From NCBI RefSeq assembly GCF_901482605.1, contig NZ_LR590481.1, forward strand, positions 806,001 to 870,000: 64,000 nucleotides of DNA, given 5' to 3'. Position 1 is the first letter of the stretch, and every line of letters starts with the position of its first letter. A program made the position numbers and the translations under genes. Origin of the DNA: Hathewaya histolytica (GTDB lineage: Bacteria > Bacillota > Clostridia > Clostridiales > Clostridiaceae). Shown here one piece after another: positions 18,432 to 27,020 of the stretch. Below the pieces are notes generated by a model. The model had not been told where the DNA came from and did no database searches. It saw only the letters and a program-made list of their open reading frames with translations.

Positions 18432-19816
18432 ACTAGTTTACTAAATTCAGATGTGAATTTAATAAAATTCAACCTTGAATCATCTAAAGCATAATCAATA
18501 TAGTTAGGATAAATATCTATAGCCATTTTTAAATTTTGAATAGCTTTTTCTAGTTCACGGTTTTTAGCATAGTAGCATGCTTTTATATAATAAGCTAATG
18601 GATAGTCTGGGCACGTTCTTATGGTTTCATTTAAAATGAAAAGAGCATCAATTTCGTTGCCTAATTGCAGTAATGCATCTGCTTTTAAGCAATAAGCGTG
18701 AAGTATAGTTTTATCTAAAGCCAGTATTTTATCTAATATAAAAATTTCTTTTTTATACTTACCCAAAAAGTATAAGTTTTCTGTTTTTATAATCATGGCT
18801 TTTATATCTTCAGGAAATTTTTTTAGATAAATATCTATAAATTTTAGAGAGGGTTTGTATTGTTTTAAATTAAATAAAGCTATAGATTTTTCTAAATAGA
18901 TATTGGGGAGGTTATATCCATTTTCATAGCTATTATCAAGAGCTTTTAAGGCTTTAGCATATTCTTTTTTTCCTATTAGAGCTTTACCTAAATTAAAATA
19001 GGCTATATTATTATTCCTACAATTATTTAATACATTATTTGTGATTTCTAATGATTTGTCAAATTTTTCTAGCAAAATATACATATAAGAAACTTCATTT
19101 AAAAATTTATTTTCATCCTTAAAGTTATTTTTCAAACTTAGTAAAAGATTTATAGATTTATCATATTCATTTATATTTTGAAGCAACTTTACTTTTTTTA
19201 AAAGTAAAGAGCTTTTGGTTTTAGAATCTAACTTTTCTTTACTGATAAAACTTTCTAATATTTTTAATCCCATAGAATAATGACCTAAATTTTCATAGTA
19301 GTTTATTGTATTAAGAATATTACAGTTATATTCTGAGGTTAATAGTTTACAATTTTTAAATATTGATTTACATTCTGAAAATATAAATTCAACATACTGT
19401 CTTCCTAATATTGTAAAGCTCCTAGATTTAGAGTTTTTAAACTTTATATATAATTTCCCTGAATGAGTTGTAATAGAATTTTTAAGAAAGAAGGTCTTTT
19501 TAAAAGTTAAGGAATTAATGAGTTGTGAGGTGATTTCAAAGTTATGCTTATCTGTATTTATATAAGTTTTTGTATCTAAGCTTAGATTGTCATAGAATAT
19601 TTCTTTATCACAGATATTTTGAATAAATTTTTTATTGTTCAAAGTTAAAATATTAAGTTGTTCTCCAAGATTTACAAATAATATTCTGTTTTTAAAAATA
19701 TAGACTTTGTAAAGTCTTGTACTAAAATTAGTATCCTTCTCTAGAACATAAAAGTAAGGAAAAGTTTTAGAATTTATACCTAATGTATTTCTATAAAGGT
19801 ATTCGTCACTAAACAC
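18422..19816 (-). CDS. TPR-repeat protein with unassigned N-terminal domain
   Basis: A 464-residue cytoplasmic protein (no signal or membrane helix). The first ~150 residues look like a beta-rich domain that I cannot name (it includes RLYKVYIFKNRILFVNLG and GKLYIKFKNSKSRSFTILG). Residues ~175-455 are about eight TPR repeats. The first domain has the feel of a PH-like or ligand-sensing fold, but that is speculation. The start is GTG, seven bases after GGAGAG. An ATG closer to the Shine-Dalgarno is out of frame and stops after four codons. Confidence 0.78.
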   Translation of the reverse strand: MFSDEYLYRNTLGINSKTFPYFYVLEKDTNFSTRLYKVYIFKNRILFVNLGEQLNILTLNNKKFIQNICDKEIFYDNLSLDTKTYINTDKHNFEITSQLINSLTFKKTFFLKNSITTHSGKLYIKFKNSKSRSFTILGRQYVEFIFSECKSIFKNCKLLTSEYNCNILNTINYYENLGHYSMGLKILESFISKEKLDSKTKSSLLLKKVKLLQNINEYDKSINLLLSLKNNFKDENKFLNEVSYMYILLEKFDKSLEITNNVLNNCRNNNIAYFNLGKALIGKKEYAKALKALDNSYENGYNLPNIYLEKSIALFNLKQYKPSLKFIDIYLKKFPEDIKAMIIKTENLYFLGKYKKEIFILDKILALDKTILHAYCLKADALLQLGNEIDALFILNETIRTCPDYPLAYYIKACYYAKNRELEKAIQNLKMAIDIYPNYIDYALDDSRLNFIKFTSEFSKLVIR

Positions 19817-20038
19817 TATTCATCTCTCCTTTAAATGTTTTACTTAAATTTTACAATAATTTCAAAGAAAAGTATATAATAATTTGTGATTTTTAAAATA
19901 TATTATGGAATATAAGTTATAGTATGATTTAAATGTAATAAAAGATATATAGAATTATAACTAATTTATATTACATAATAGTAATGAGAGAGGTTTTTTT
20001 TATCAAAAATGAGTTTAATCTACTTATTTAAATATAAT

Positions 20039-20080
20039 ATTACATATTTTTCAGAATTGAATTATAATATACTTAAGTAT
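20039..20080 (+). promoter_or_regulatory. Promoter and 12-bp palindrome of the helicase-LexA gene
   Basis: ATTACA (20039-20044) and TATAAT (20063-20068) are 18 bases apart. Immediately downstream, ATACTTAAGTAT at 20069-20080 is a perfect 12-bp palindrome at the expected transcription start, where a repressor would block initiation. The match to a promoter is moderate. The operator role is inference. Confidence 0.45.
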
Positions 20081-20101
20081 TATTTATTTGGGGGTATTGG
20101 T

Positions 20102-22555
20102 ATGCATCTTAATGCAGAACAAACTAGGATAACATATGGAACACCAGCAGGGCATAGTTTATTAAAAGGGGTAGCAGGATGTGGGAAGACTACTGTAGCT
20201 GTAAATAGAATACCCTTTCTTTTATACAATTATTGTAATGATAAAGATGATAATATTTTAATGGTTACATATAATAAAACTCTTAAAAATTATTTAAAAT
20301 ATCTTTATAATGAAGTAAAAAGGGAAAATAAATTGGATGTTTTAAGTGATTCTGAAGATAATGCTTATAAAGTAGAACTTATTAATATAGACTCTTTAAT
20401 GTATAGATACTACTCTAAATATATAAAAAATTATGGATTAAAGTATGAAATTTTAAAAAATAGTGCTAAATCAAATGAGTTTTTCAGGGAGAGTCTTGAA
20501 GAAACTAAAAAATTATATAGTGATGTTTCTATAATAGATAGAGAGAATGTAAGGTTTTTAGAAGATGAAGTGCAATGGATAAAAGCATGTAATTACTTAG
20601 AACTTGATGAATATCAAAAGGTTGATAGATTAGGAAGAATGAGCAATAAGTCAGATTCTACGGGGCAAAGATTACTTAAGAATTCAAGGGCAAGGGAAGC
20701 TATTTTTAATTTAATGCTTATATATAGTAATAAAATTAAAGAAAATGGATTTATAGATTTTAATGATATTGCTCTTATAGCTTTAAAAGAAGTTACGGAG
20801 AATCCTACTAAAAAGTTTACTCATATTATTATAGATGAGGGTCAGGATTTAAGTAGGGTACAGTTCCAGTTTTTAAAGGCTATTTATAAGGAGAAGGATT
20901 ATTCTAGCATTTTATTTATTATGGATACGGCACAAAGTATTTACAATAAATCATGGTTCGTACAAGGGAGGAGTTTTACCAGTATTGGCTTTGATATGAC
21001 TGGTAAGAGTAGCTCTTTAGCTAAAAACTATAGAACTACAAGTCAAATAGCAGAATCTGCATATAGTCTTATAGAAAAGGATTTTGACATTATTGGAGAT
21101 GAAAATTTTGTAAAGCCATATCTTTTAGATAGACAAGGGGAGTATCCTATATACAAAAGTTTCAATCAAAGTAAAAGTCAGTGGGAGTTTATAGAAAGAG
21201 AGATTAATAAAAATTTAAAGAAAAATTATAGATATAAAGACATAGCTATAATATGTAGAATTAATAATCCATTAAAAGAGCTTAGTAAGTACTTAGACAA
21301 TAAGAATATTCCAAATAATCTAGTTGGAACAAAAGAAATTGATTTTGATATGGATTCTATAAAACTTCTAACGATGCACTCTGCAAAGGGACTAGAATTT
21401 AAAGTAGTATTTATTGTGGAGTTAAGTGAAAATATATTACCTAATATGTATTCTGGGAGTAAGAGTGAAAATGACTTATATGAAATCATGGAAAAAAAGT
21501 TACTTTATGTAGGTATGACAAGGGCTAGTGAAAAGTTGTATATGCTAAGCAGTGGAAAACCTTCAAAATTCATAGAGGATATTAATAGCAAATTTTTATC
21601 TTTAAAATATAATTGTAGTATTAGAAGCTTTTATGATATAAATGTTGAAGAATATATATTTAAGAATAAAATAAAAGATGTATATTGCCATGAAGAAAAA
21701 GTAAGGCAATGGATTTTAAAAGAGCTAAATGAAACCTATGGTTATCCAATAGAGATTATGGATATAGAATATAAGGTAAATGTATTTTCACAACTTGGAT
21801 TTGTAGATGCGGTTATATATAAACATATAGACAATGAGAAGATACCATATATTTTTATAGAAACTAAAAGGCCTGACAAAGGTTTAGAAGAGGGCATAAG
21901 ACAGTTAAAAACCTATATGAGTACCCATATAGAGTGTGAGTATGGTATAGTTACTGATGGTAATAAAATTATAATATTTAACAAAGAACAAAGAGAAATA
22001 GATGATATTCCTCATTTTAGCAATACTATTTTAGGGACTTTTATAGAGAATTATGAATATATTGATTTAAAACGTGGCAAAAATTATGAATTTGCAAGAA
22101 ATGGTGAAAAATTAAGTGAACTTATTATATATGATAATGGCCACAAGGAAATATGTGATTTAAGTAATTTAAAAGTCTTAAACGTTTATAAGGATATAGC
22201 AGCAGGAAAGCCAATATATATAAATTCTAATGTAGAAGATAAATTCTTTTTACCTAATTTCTGGCTAGAAAATAGTCTTCAGTGCTTTATGGTTAAGGTA
22301 AGGGGAGATAGCATGATTGATGCAAATATTAATCATGGTGACTATATAGTTCTGAAAAAACAAAATACTGCGAGAGTAAAGGATATAGTAGCTGTGGATA
22401 TAAATGGAGAGGCTACTTTAAAAAGATATGTTACTATAGGCGATAATATATTTTTAATGCCAGAGAATAAAAAATATGATCCTATATGGTTAAATACAGA
22501 AGAGGCTAATATTATAGGCGTTGCTATAGGTATAATAAAGGCAAAATTTATTTAG
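20102..22555 (+). CDS. SF1 helicase - PD-(D/E)xK nuclease - LexA-like S24 protease fusion
   Basis: An 817-residue three-part protein. Part 1 (about residues 1-510) is a UvrD-like superfamily 1 helicase: LNAEQ, Walker A GCGKTT with K29, Walker B IIIDEGQD with D245/E246, KNYRTT, MHSAKGLEFK and YVGMTRA. Part 2 (about 540-655) resembles the type I restriction HsdR N-terminal nuclease, with D569 in GFVDAVIY and E587-x-K589 in IETKRP. Part 3 (about 695-817) is LexA/S24-like: an Ala-Gly bond (A701-G702) in DIAAGKPIY, S737 in RGDSM and K774 in ATLKRY. The Ser-Lys spacing of 37 equals that of E. coli LexA S119-K156. It has no DNA-binding HTH of the LexA type. I start at ATG 20102 after GGGGG, because the promoter lies inside the longer open frame from 20009. 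A HAD phosphatase gene follows after 24 bases. Confidence 0.88.
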   Translation: MHLNAEQTRITYGTPAGHSLLKGVAGCGKTTVAVNRIPFLLYNYCNDKDDNILMVTYNKTLKNYLKYLYNEVKRENKLDVLSDSEDNAYKVELINIDSLMYRYYSKYIKNYGLKYEILKNSAKSNEFFRESLEETKKLYSDVSIIDRENVRFLEDEVQWIKACNYLELDEYQKVDRLGRMSNKSDSTGQRLLKNSRAREAIFNLMLIYSNKIKENGFIDFNDIALIALKEVTENPTKKFTHIIIDEGQDLSRVQFQFLKAIYKEKDYSSILFIMDTAQSIYNKSWFVQGRSFTSIGFDMTGKSSSLAKNYRTTSQIAESAYSLIEKDFDIIGDENFVKPYLLDRQGEYPIYKSFNQSKSQWEFIEREINKNLKKNYRYKDIAIICRINNPLKELSKYLDNKNIPNNLVGTKEIDFDMDSIKLLTMHSAKGLEFKVVFIVELSENILPNMYSGSKSENDLYEIMEKKLLYVGMTRASEKLYMLSSGKPSKFIEDINSKFLSLKYNCSIRSFYDINVEEYIFKNKIKDVYCHEEKVRQWILKELNETYGYPIEIMDIEYKVNVFSQLGFVDAVIYKHIDNEKIPYIFIETKRPDKGLEEGIRQLKTYMSTHIECEYGIVTDGNKIIIFNKEQREIDDIPHFSNTILGTFIENYEYIDLKRGKNYEFARNGEKLSELIIYDNGHKEICDLSNLKVLNVYKDIAAGKPIYINSNVEDKFFLPNFWLENSLQCFMVKVRGDSMIDANINHGDYIVLKKQNTARVKDIVAVDINGEATLKRYVTIGDNIFLMPENKKYDPIWLNTEEANIIGVAIGIIKAKFI

Positions 22556-22579
22556 AGAGAATTTATTAGGGAGGATTTT

Positions 22580-23425
22580 ATGAGCAGAATATATATAACT
22601 GATTTAGACGGTACTCTACTTAGGAATAATGCTACATTATCTAGGTATTCAAGGGAAGGTATAAAACAGATTTTAGATAATGGAATTGACTTTACCGTAG
22701 CTTCAGCACGTAGTCTTACATCAATTAAGTATATACTTTCAGACATACCTTTTTCACTTCCTGTAATTGAGCATAATGGAGCATATATTACGGATTATAA
22801 AACAGAAGAACACATAGTTATAAATAGTATAAATAAAAGTCTTTCTGAGGAAGTTATAGAATTATGTAATAAATATGGTTCTTCTCCTTTAATTTCAACT
22901 TATACAGGAAGTAGGGACAAGCTTTGTTATGCAGATGTAATTAATGAAGGAATGGAGCTTCTTCTTAATAATAAAAAAAGAGAAGGAGATAAACGACTTC
23001 TGAAGTTAGATAATATTAAACACGCCTTAGATAATAAAATAATTACATTTACTATAATAAATAAAAAAGAAAACTTAATAGGTTTATATGAGGTTTTAAA
23101 AGATAAATATGGTAACTGTTTTAGTATGACTTTTGAGGAAGATCAATACTATCCAGGATGGCACTGGCTTGTTATAACTTCTGAAAGAGCAACAAAGGCT
23201 AATGCAATTGAGACTTTACTTAAAATTAAGGGTATTCATAAAAGTGAAATTACTGTATTTGGTGATAGTTATAATGATATTCCTATGTTTAAAATAGCTA
23301 AAAACTCAATAGCAGTACTTAATGCTAAAGATGAATTAAAAGAATATTCTACAGAGATTATAGGGACTAATGAAGATGATAGTGTAGTTAAGTATATTTT
23401 AAATAATGAAATAAATATATTATAA
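22580..23425 (+). CDS. Cof-type HAD-superfamily phosphatase
   Basis: A 281-residue HAD hydrolase of the Cof subfamily (YkrA/YidA-like), which removes phosphate from sugar phosphates, flavin mononucleotide or other small metabolites. Motif I is DLDGTLL (catalytic Asp pair), motif II is in VASARS and motif IV is GDSYNDIPMF. A Cof-type cap fills the middle. AGGGAGG precedes the ATG. The 24-base gap suggests co-transcription with the helicase fusion, though a functional link is not evident. Confidence 0.88.
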   Translation: MSRIYITDLDGTLLRNNATLSRYSREGIKQILDNGIDFTVASARSLTSIKYILSDIPFSLPVIEHNGAYITDYKTEEHIVINSINKSLSEEVIELCNKYGSSPLISTYTGSRDKLCYADVINEGMELLLNNKKREGDKRLLKLDNIKHALDNKIITFTIINKKENLIGLYEVLKDKYGNCFSMTFEEDQYYPGWHWLVITSERATKANAIETLLKIKGIHKSEITVFGDSYNDIPMFKIAKNSIAVLNAKDELKEYSTEIIGTNEDDSVVKYILNNEINIL

Positions 23426-23441
23426 AAAATGTTGTAATATG

Positions 23442-23470
23442 TTGAATTTTATACTGAAATGTTATAAAAT
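23442..23470 (+). promoter_or_regulatory. Promoter candidate for the MATE gene
   Basis: TTGAAT (23442-23447) and TAAAAT (23465-23470) are 17 bases apart. The transcript would start near 23477 and must cross the terminator at 23509-23546 to reach the MATE gene. Confidence 0.35.
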
Positions 23471-23508
23471 ATTTTATTGGAATTACATTTTATAAAAGTG
23501 CTTAGAAG

Positions 23509-23546
23509 CAACCACTTTGAAAAAACTTCAAACTGGTTGTTTTTTA
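23509..23546 (+). terminator. Terminator (possible attenuator) just upstream of the MATE gene
   Basis: CAACCACTTTGAA (23509-23521) pairs with TTCAAACTGGTTG (23527-23539) with one mismatch, followed by six T. It ends only about six bases before the MATE Shine-Dalgarno. It may simply end the phosphatase transcript or may act as an attenuator. Confidence 0.75.
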
Positions 23547-23563
23547 ATTGAAAGGAGATGCGT

Positions 23564-24943
23564 ATGAGTAAATCGAAAAACTTTTTTAGTTGGATGTTAA
23601 ATGATAAGAGGCTTTATAAAAGTCTTTTAACAGTAGCTCTGCCTATAATAATTCAAAATTTTATAGCTTCCTCTTTAAACATGATAGATACTCTTATGAT
23701 TGGTAAAGTAGGAGAAAAGGAAATAGCTGCAATTGGAATAGCAAATCAATATTTTTTCTTATTTAATTTATTTCTTATAGGAATTTATGCAGGATGTGGG
23801 GTATTCATTTCGCAATTTTGGGGAAAAGAAGATAAAGAAAATATAAAAAAGGTAGTTGGATTTGGTAACTTACTAGGAATAGTAGTTTCCTTTATATTTA
23901 CTTTAGCAGCCCTTGTATTTACATATGCTATTATATCATTATTTAATAAAGAAGCTTTTGTAATAGACCAAGGAATGAAATATTTAAAGTTAGTATGTCT
24001 AAGTTATTTATTTACGGCTATAACATTTAATTATGGTACAGCTCTAAGAGCTGTAAATAAAGCAGTACCGCCTATGATAGTAAGTATGCTTGCAATTTTA
24101 TGTAATACTTTTTTTAACTATATGTTCATATTCGGTAAATTTGGTGCACCAAAAATGGGAGTAGAAGGCGCGGCTTTAGCTACTTTAATTGCTAGAATTT
24201 TTGAATGTGCGACTTTAGTTGCTTATGTATATGTTAAGAACGATGTAGTTAATGCTAAAATCAAATATATATTTAGCTTTACTAAAGATTTTGCCTTAAA
24301 GATACTAAAAACTGTAACTATGGTAGTTCTAAATGAAGCTTGTTGGGGTGTAGGAACTATAATATATTCTGTAGTTTATGGAAGAATAGGGACAGAAGCA
24401 TTAGCAGCAACACAAATTTGTACTACAGTTCAAAATATGTTTATGGTAATTATATTTGGAATAGCGAGTGCATCTACAGTACTTGTTGGTAATAAAGTTG
24501 GTGCTGGACTTGAGGAAGAGGCTATAGAAGATTCTAAAAAAATCGCTGTTATATCTTGTATAATAGGAATATTTATAGCTATACTTCTCAGTGGTAGTGC
24601 AGGATTTATACTTTCCTTATTCAATGTTTCAGAGACAGTTAGAAATACTTCAAAAACTATATTGTATATAATTTCTGTAATTATGATAATTAGAGTATTT
24701 AATATAACTTGTGTAGTTGGAGTATTAAGGGGTGGAGGAGATACAAATTATTCTTTAAAGCTAGAAGTTTTCACTATGTGGGGACTAGGTGTTCCTTCAG
24801 CATTTATTGGAGCATTCTTCTTAAAGTTACCTGTTGAGTATGTTGTGGCTTTAGTAACACTTGAAGAAGTAGTAAAAGCTATATTCTGTTTAAAGAGATT
24901 GAAATCAGATAATTGGATTAAAAACATAGTAGAAGAGATTTAA
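23564..24943 (+). CDS. MATE-family multidrug/metabolite exporter
   Basis: A 459-residue Na+- or H+-driven exporter with 12 predicted membrane helices in two halves. The N-terminal half has LPIIIQNFIASSLNMIDTLMIG, split here as LPIIIQNF and NMIDTLMIG, typical of MATE helix 1, and GALFISQ-like GCGVFISQFWG in helix 2. The related segment in the second half starts LNEACWGVGTIIYS. I choose the ATG at 23564, six bases after AAGGAG. The ATG at 23558 overlaps the Shine-Dalgarno. The substrate is unknown. Confidence 0.9.
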   Translation: MSKSKNFFSWMLNDKRLYKSLLTVALPIIIQNFIASSLNMIDTLMIGKVGEKEIAAIGIANQYFFLFNLFLIGIYAGCGVFISQFWGKEDKENIKKVVGFGNLLGIVVSFIFTLAALVFTYAIISLFNKEAFVIDQGMKYLKLVCLSYLFTAITFNYGTALRAVNKAVPPMIVSMLAILCNTFFNYMFIFGKFGAPKMGVEGAALATLIARIFECATLVAYVYVKNDVVNAKIKYIFSFTKDFALKILKTVTMVVLNEACWGVGTIIYSVVYGRIGTEALAATQICTTVQNMFMVIIFGIASASTVLVGNKVGAGLEEEAIEDSKKIAVISCIIGIFIAILLSGSAGFILSLFNVSETVRNTSKTILYIISVIMIIRVFNITCVVGVLRGGGDTNYSLKLEVFTMWGLGVPSAFIGAFFLKLPVEYVVALVTLEEVVKAIFCLKRLKSDNWIKNIVEEI

Positions 24944-24967
24944 AAATTAAATATAATTTAAGACAAG

Positions 24968-25006
24968 CCCTCTTAAGGTTTATACTTTTGGAGGGTTTTT
25001 TATTTT
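24968..25006 (+). terminator. Intrinsic terminator of the MATE gene
   Basis: CCCTC pairs with GAGGG, with a partly paired inner AAG/CTT, followed by TTTTTTATTTT. Confidence 0.75.
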
Positions 25007-25094
25007 CAATATATAAATTTAATGAAAAATTTAAATTGTATAAATATTAACTTTGTGTTAATATATATTAAAGTTAATAAATGGGGGGATTTGC

Positions 25095-25532
25095 GTGAAA
25101 AAAGTCGACATATTTGAAAGTTTTATTGTAGAGAAGGAAATTGAAGACGCTTTTGAGAAAGCTGTTCAAGATGATGTTCATTACTACAAAAGTGTATTTC
25201 AAAATCAATTTGGGAATTTCGAGTATTGCGTAATTATTTATCCTACTCCTGTAGTTGAAGTTATAACTAAAGTAATAGATTTAACAGGCCATAAAGCTAT
25301 ATCTAAGGCTTTAGAGACTATCAATGAATTTAATATGAGATCCAAAGGTATTAAATATTATATTGATAAGAGAAACAATGTTAGTGTAACTTATGAGTTT
25401 GTAGGTTCTGATGAAGAGTTTGATCCAGATAAAGTTTTAGGTACAGCTCTTGCATATTTTAAAGCTATGGAAAAAGATATGGCAGAACTTATGATTATTT
25501 TAGAAAAAGAAAAAAGCAAAGTAACTAATTAA
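25095..25532 (+). CDS. YbjN-like small protein
   Basis: A 145-residue soluble acidic protein. The sequence runs INEFNMRSKGIKYYIDKRNNVSVTYEF in its centre (shown here only as a landmark: INEFN, then KYYIDKRNNVSVTYEF), followed by a long helix ending in LMIILE. This is the pattern of YbjN and related type III-chaperone-like folds, which are thought to bind peptides or partner proteins. The assignment is by pattern, not by catalytic residues. The start is GTG after GGGGGG. It stands alone and ends at a bidirectional terminator. Confidence 0.55.
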   Translation: MKKVDIFESFIVEKEIEDAFEKAVQDDVHYYKSVFQNQFGNFEYCVIIYPTPVVEVITKVIDLTGHKAISKALETINEFNMRSKGIKYYIDKRNNVSVTYEFVGSDEEFDPDKVLGTALAYFKAMEKDMAELMIILEKEKSKVTN

Positions 25533-25543
25533 ATATAAATAGA

Positions 25544-25573
25544 AAAAGGTTGTCTACTGGTAGACAACCTTTT
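25544..25573. terminator. Bidirectional terminator
   Basis: AAAAGGTTGTCTAC (25544-25557) and GTAGACAACCTTTT (25560-25573) form a perfect stem, with A and T tails serving both convergent genes. Confidence 0.88.
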
Positions 25574-25575
25574 AA

Positions 25576-26775
25576 TTATGATGAAATTTTTTCTTTTGAA
25601 GAAGAATTTTTAAAGGAATCCCTTTTTTCAACAATTCCTGTGAGTATTAAGGAAATTGCTCCATCACCAGTAATATTACATGAGGTTCCAAAACTATCTT
25701 GAAGAGCAAATATAGTTAAAACTAAAGCAGCAGCAGAGTCGTTAAAGCCTATCACACTTGTTAAAAGACCTAAAGAGGCCATAACAGTTCCGCCAGGAAC
25801 ACCAGGTGCTCCAATTGCAAAAATTCCTAATAAGATTACAAATAAAATCATAGTACTTAAACTAGGAAGTTTTCCATAAACAACTTGAGATACTGTCATT
25901 ACAAGAAATACCTCGGTTAATACAGAGCCACAAAGATGAGTAGTAGAACAAAGTGGAATTGAAAAATCTACAATATCATTTCTTAAAACTGGAGATTTTT
26001 TAGCACTTTTTAAAGCCATTGGAAGTGCAGCAGAAGATGACATGGTTCCAAAGGCTGCCAAATAGGCACCGCCATAGTGTTTTATAACATCTAATGGATT
26101 TTTCTTTGATATTAATGCACCTATTGCATATAAGAATGCAAGCCAAATATAATGTGCTACTATAACTATTAGCAATACATTTATAAATACTGGCAGCTGC
26201 TTTGTAATAGAACCTTCATATGAAAGTGATGCAAAAGTTGTTGCTATAAAAGTAGGAAGTATAGGAATAACTATCCTATTTACTACACTAAGCATAATGT
26301 TTTGAAAATCATTTAGTAGTTTTTCAATTCTTTCAGATCTTGTCCAAGAGGTTCCGAGTCCTAATATTAAAGCTAGAACTAATGCACTCATAACTGACAT
26401 TATAGGTGGTATATCCAATTTAAATAAGAGTTTTGGAAGTTCTTTTAACCCTTGAATATTATTATTTATAGATAATTTGGGGATTATAGAATATCCCAAT
26501 GTCATGGAAAAGAATGCTGCACCTATAGATGATAAATAGCAGATTAGTACAGTTATACCTAGTAATTTACTAGCATTAATTTTTAGAGAAGCTATAGATG
26601 GTGCTATAAAAGCTATTATAATTAAAGGAACCATGAAGAATATAACTTGTCCTAAAATGTGTTTCAAAGTTACTATTACAGTTATAATTTCTGTGTTAAC
26701 TATAAGACCTAATATAATACCGATAGCCACTGATATGAGTAGTTTAAAAATCAAACTGTTAAAAATTTTTTTCAT
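25576..26775 (-). CDS. Dicarboxylate/amino acid:cation symporter (DAACS), second copy
   Basis: A 399-residue paralogue of the symporter at 5610-6791. It has the same family motifs: GTMSSSAALP in the Ser-rich re-entrant loop, GAPGVPGGTVMASLG and QDSFGTSCNITGDGA. The two copies differ clearly in sequence (Met for Gln in the first motif), so substrate ranges may differ. The start at 26775 follows AGGAGG. The longer frame from a TTG at 26793 would code through the Shine-Dalgarno. No enzyme gene adjoins that would hint at the substrate. Confidence 0.88.
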   Translation of the reverse strand: MKKIFNSLIFKLLISVAIGIILGLIVNTEIITVIVTLKHILGQVIFFMVPLIIIAFIAPSIASLKINASKLLGITVLICYLSSIGAAFFSMTLGYSIIPKLSINNNIQGLKELPKLLFKLDIPPIMSVMSALVLALILGLGTSWTRSERIEKLLNDFQNIMLSVVNRIVIPILPTFIATTFASLSYEGSITKQLPVFINVLLIVIVAHYIWLAFLYAIGALISKKNPLDVIKHYGGAYLAAFGTMSSSAALPMALKSAKKSPVLRNDIVDFSIPLCSTTHLCGSVLTEVFLVMTVSQVVYGKLPSLSTMILFVILLGIFAIGAPGVPGGTVMASLGLLTSVIGFNDSAAALVLTIFALQDSFGTSCNITGDGAISLILTGIVEKRDSFKNSSSKEKISS

Positions 26776-27020
26776 AATGGTCCTCCTTTGCAAATGTTAT
26801 TTTAAATTGTATTAATTAAATTCCTTTAAAATATAATATTAAACTTTTATTAATAGGTTACATATAAAACATACTAATCCGATGGGATACAAAATAATTA
26901 TATTCAGATAAGCAAAAAATGTCAACGTAATTTTTAAAATCTATGGAACAAATTAATAAGTATTAATATATAGTTTGTAGGCAAAATAAAAGTGTAATAA
27001 AAAATAAGGAGGAGAGTAAT

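Noticed and set aside
20009-20101. Longer reading frame adding 31 residues to the helicase fusion
   Set aside because: The promoter and palindrome lie inside it, there is no Shine-Dalgarno near the upstream ATG, and GGGGG precedes the ATG at 20102, after which the protein begins with the helicase Q-motif-like LNAEQ.
23498-23551. 17-codon leader ORF (GTG start) spanning the terminator before the MATE gene
   Set aside because: It has no Shine-Dalgarno and its reading frame may be open by chance. It remains a possibility for ribosome-mediated attenuation.
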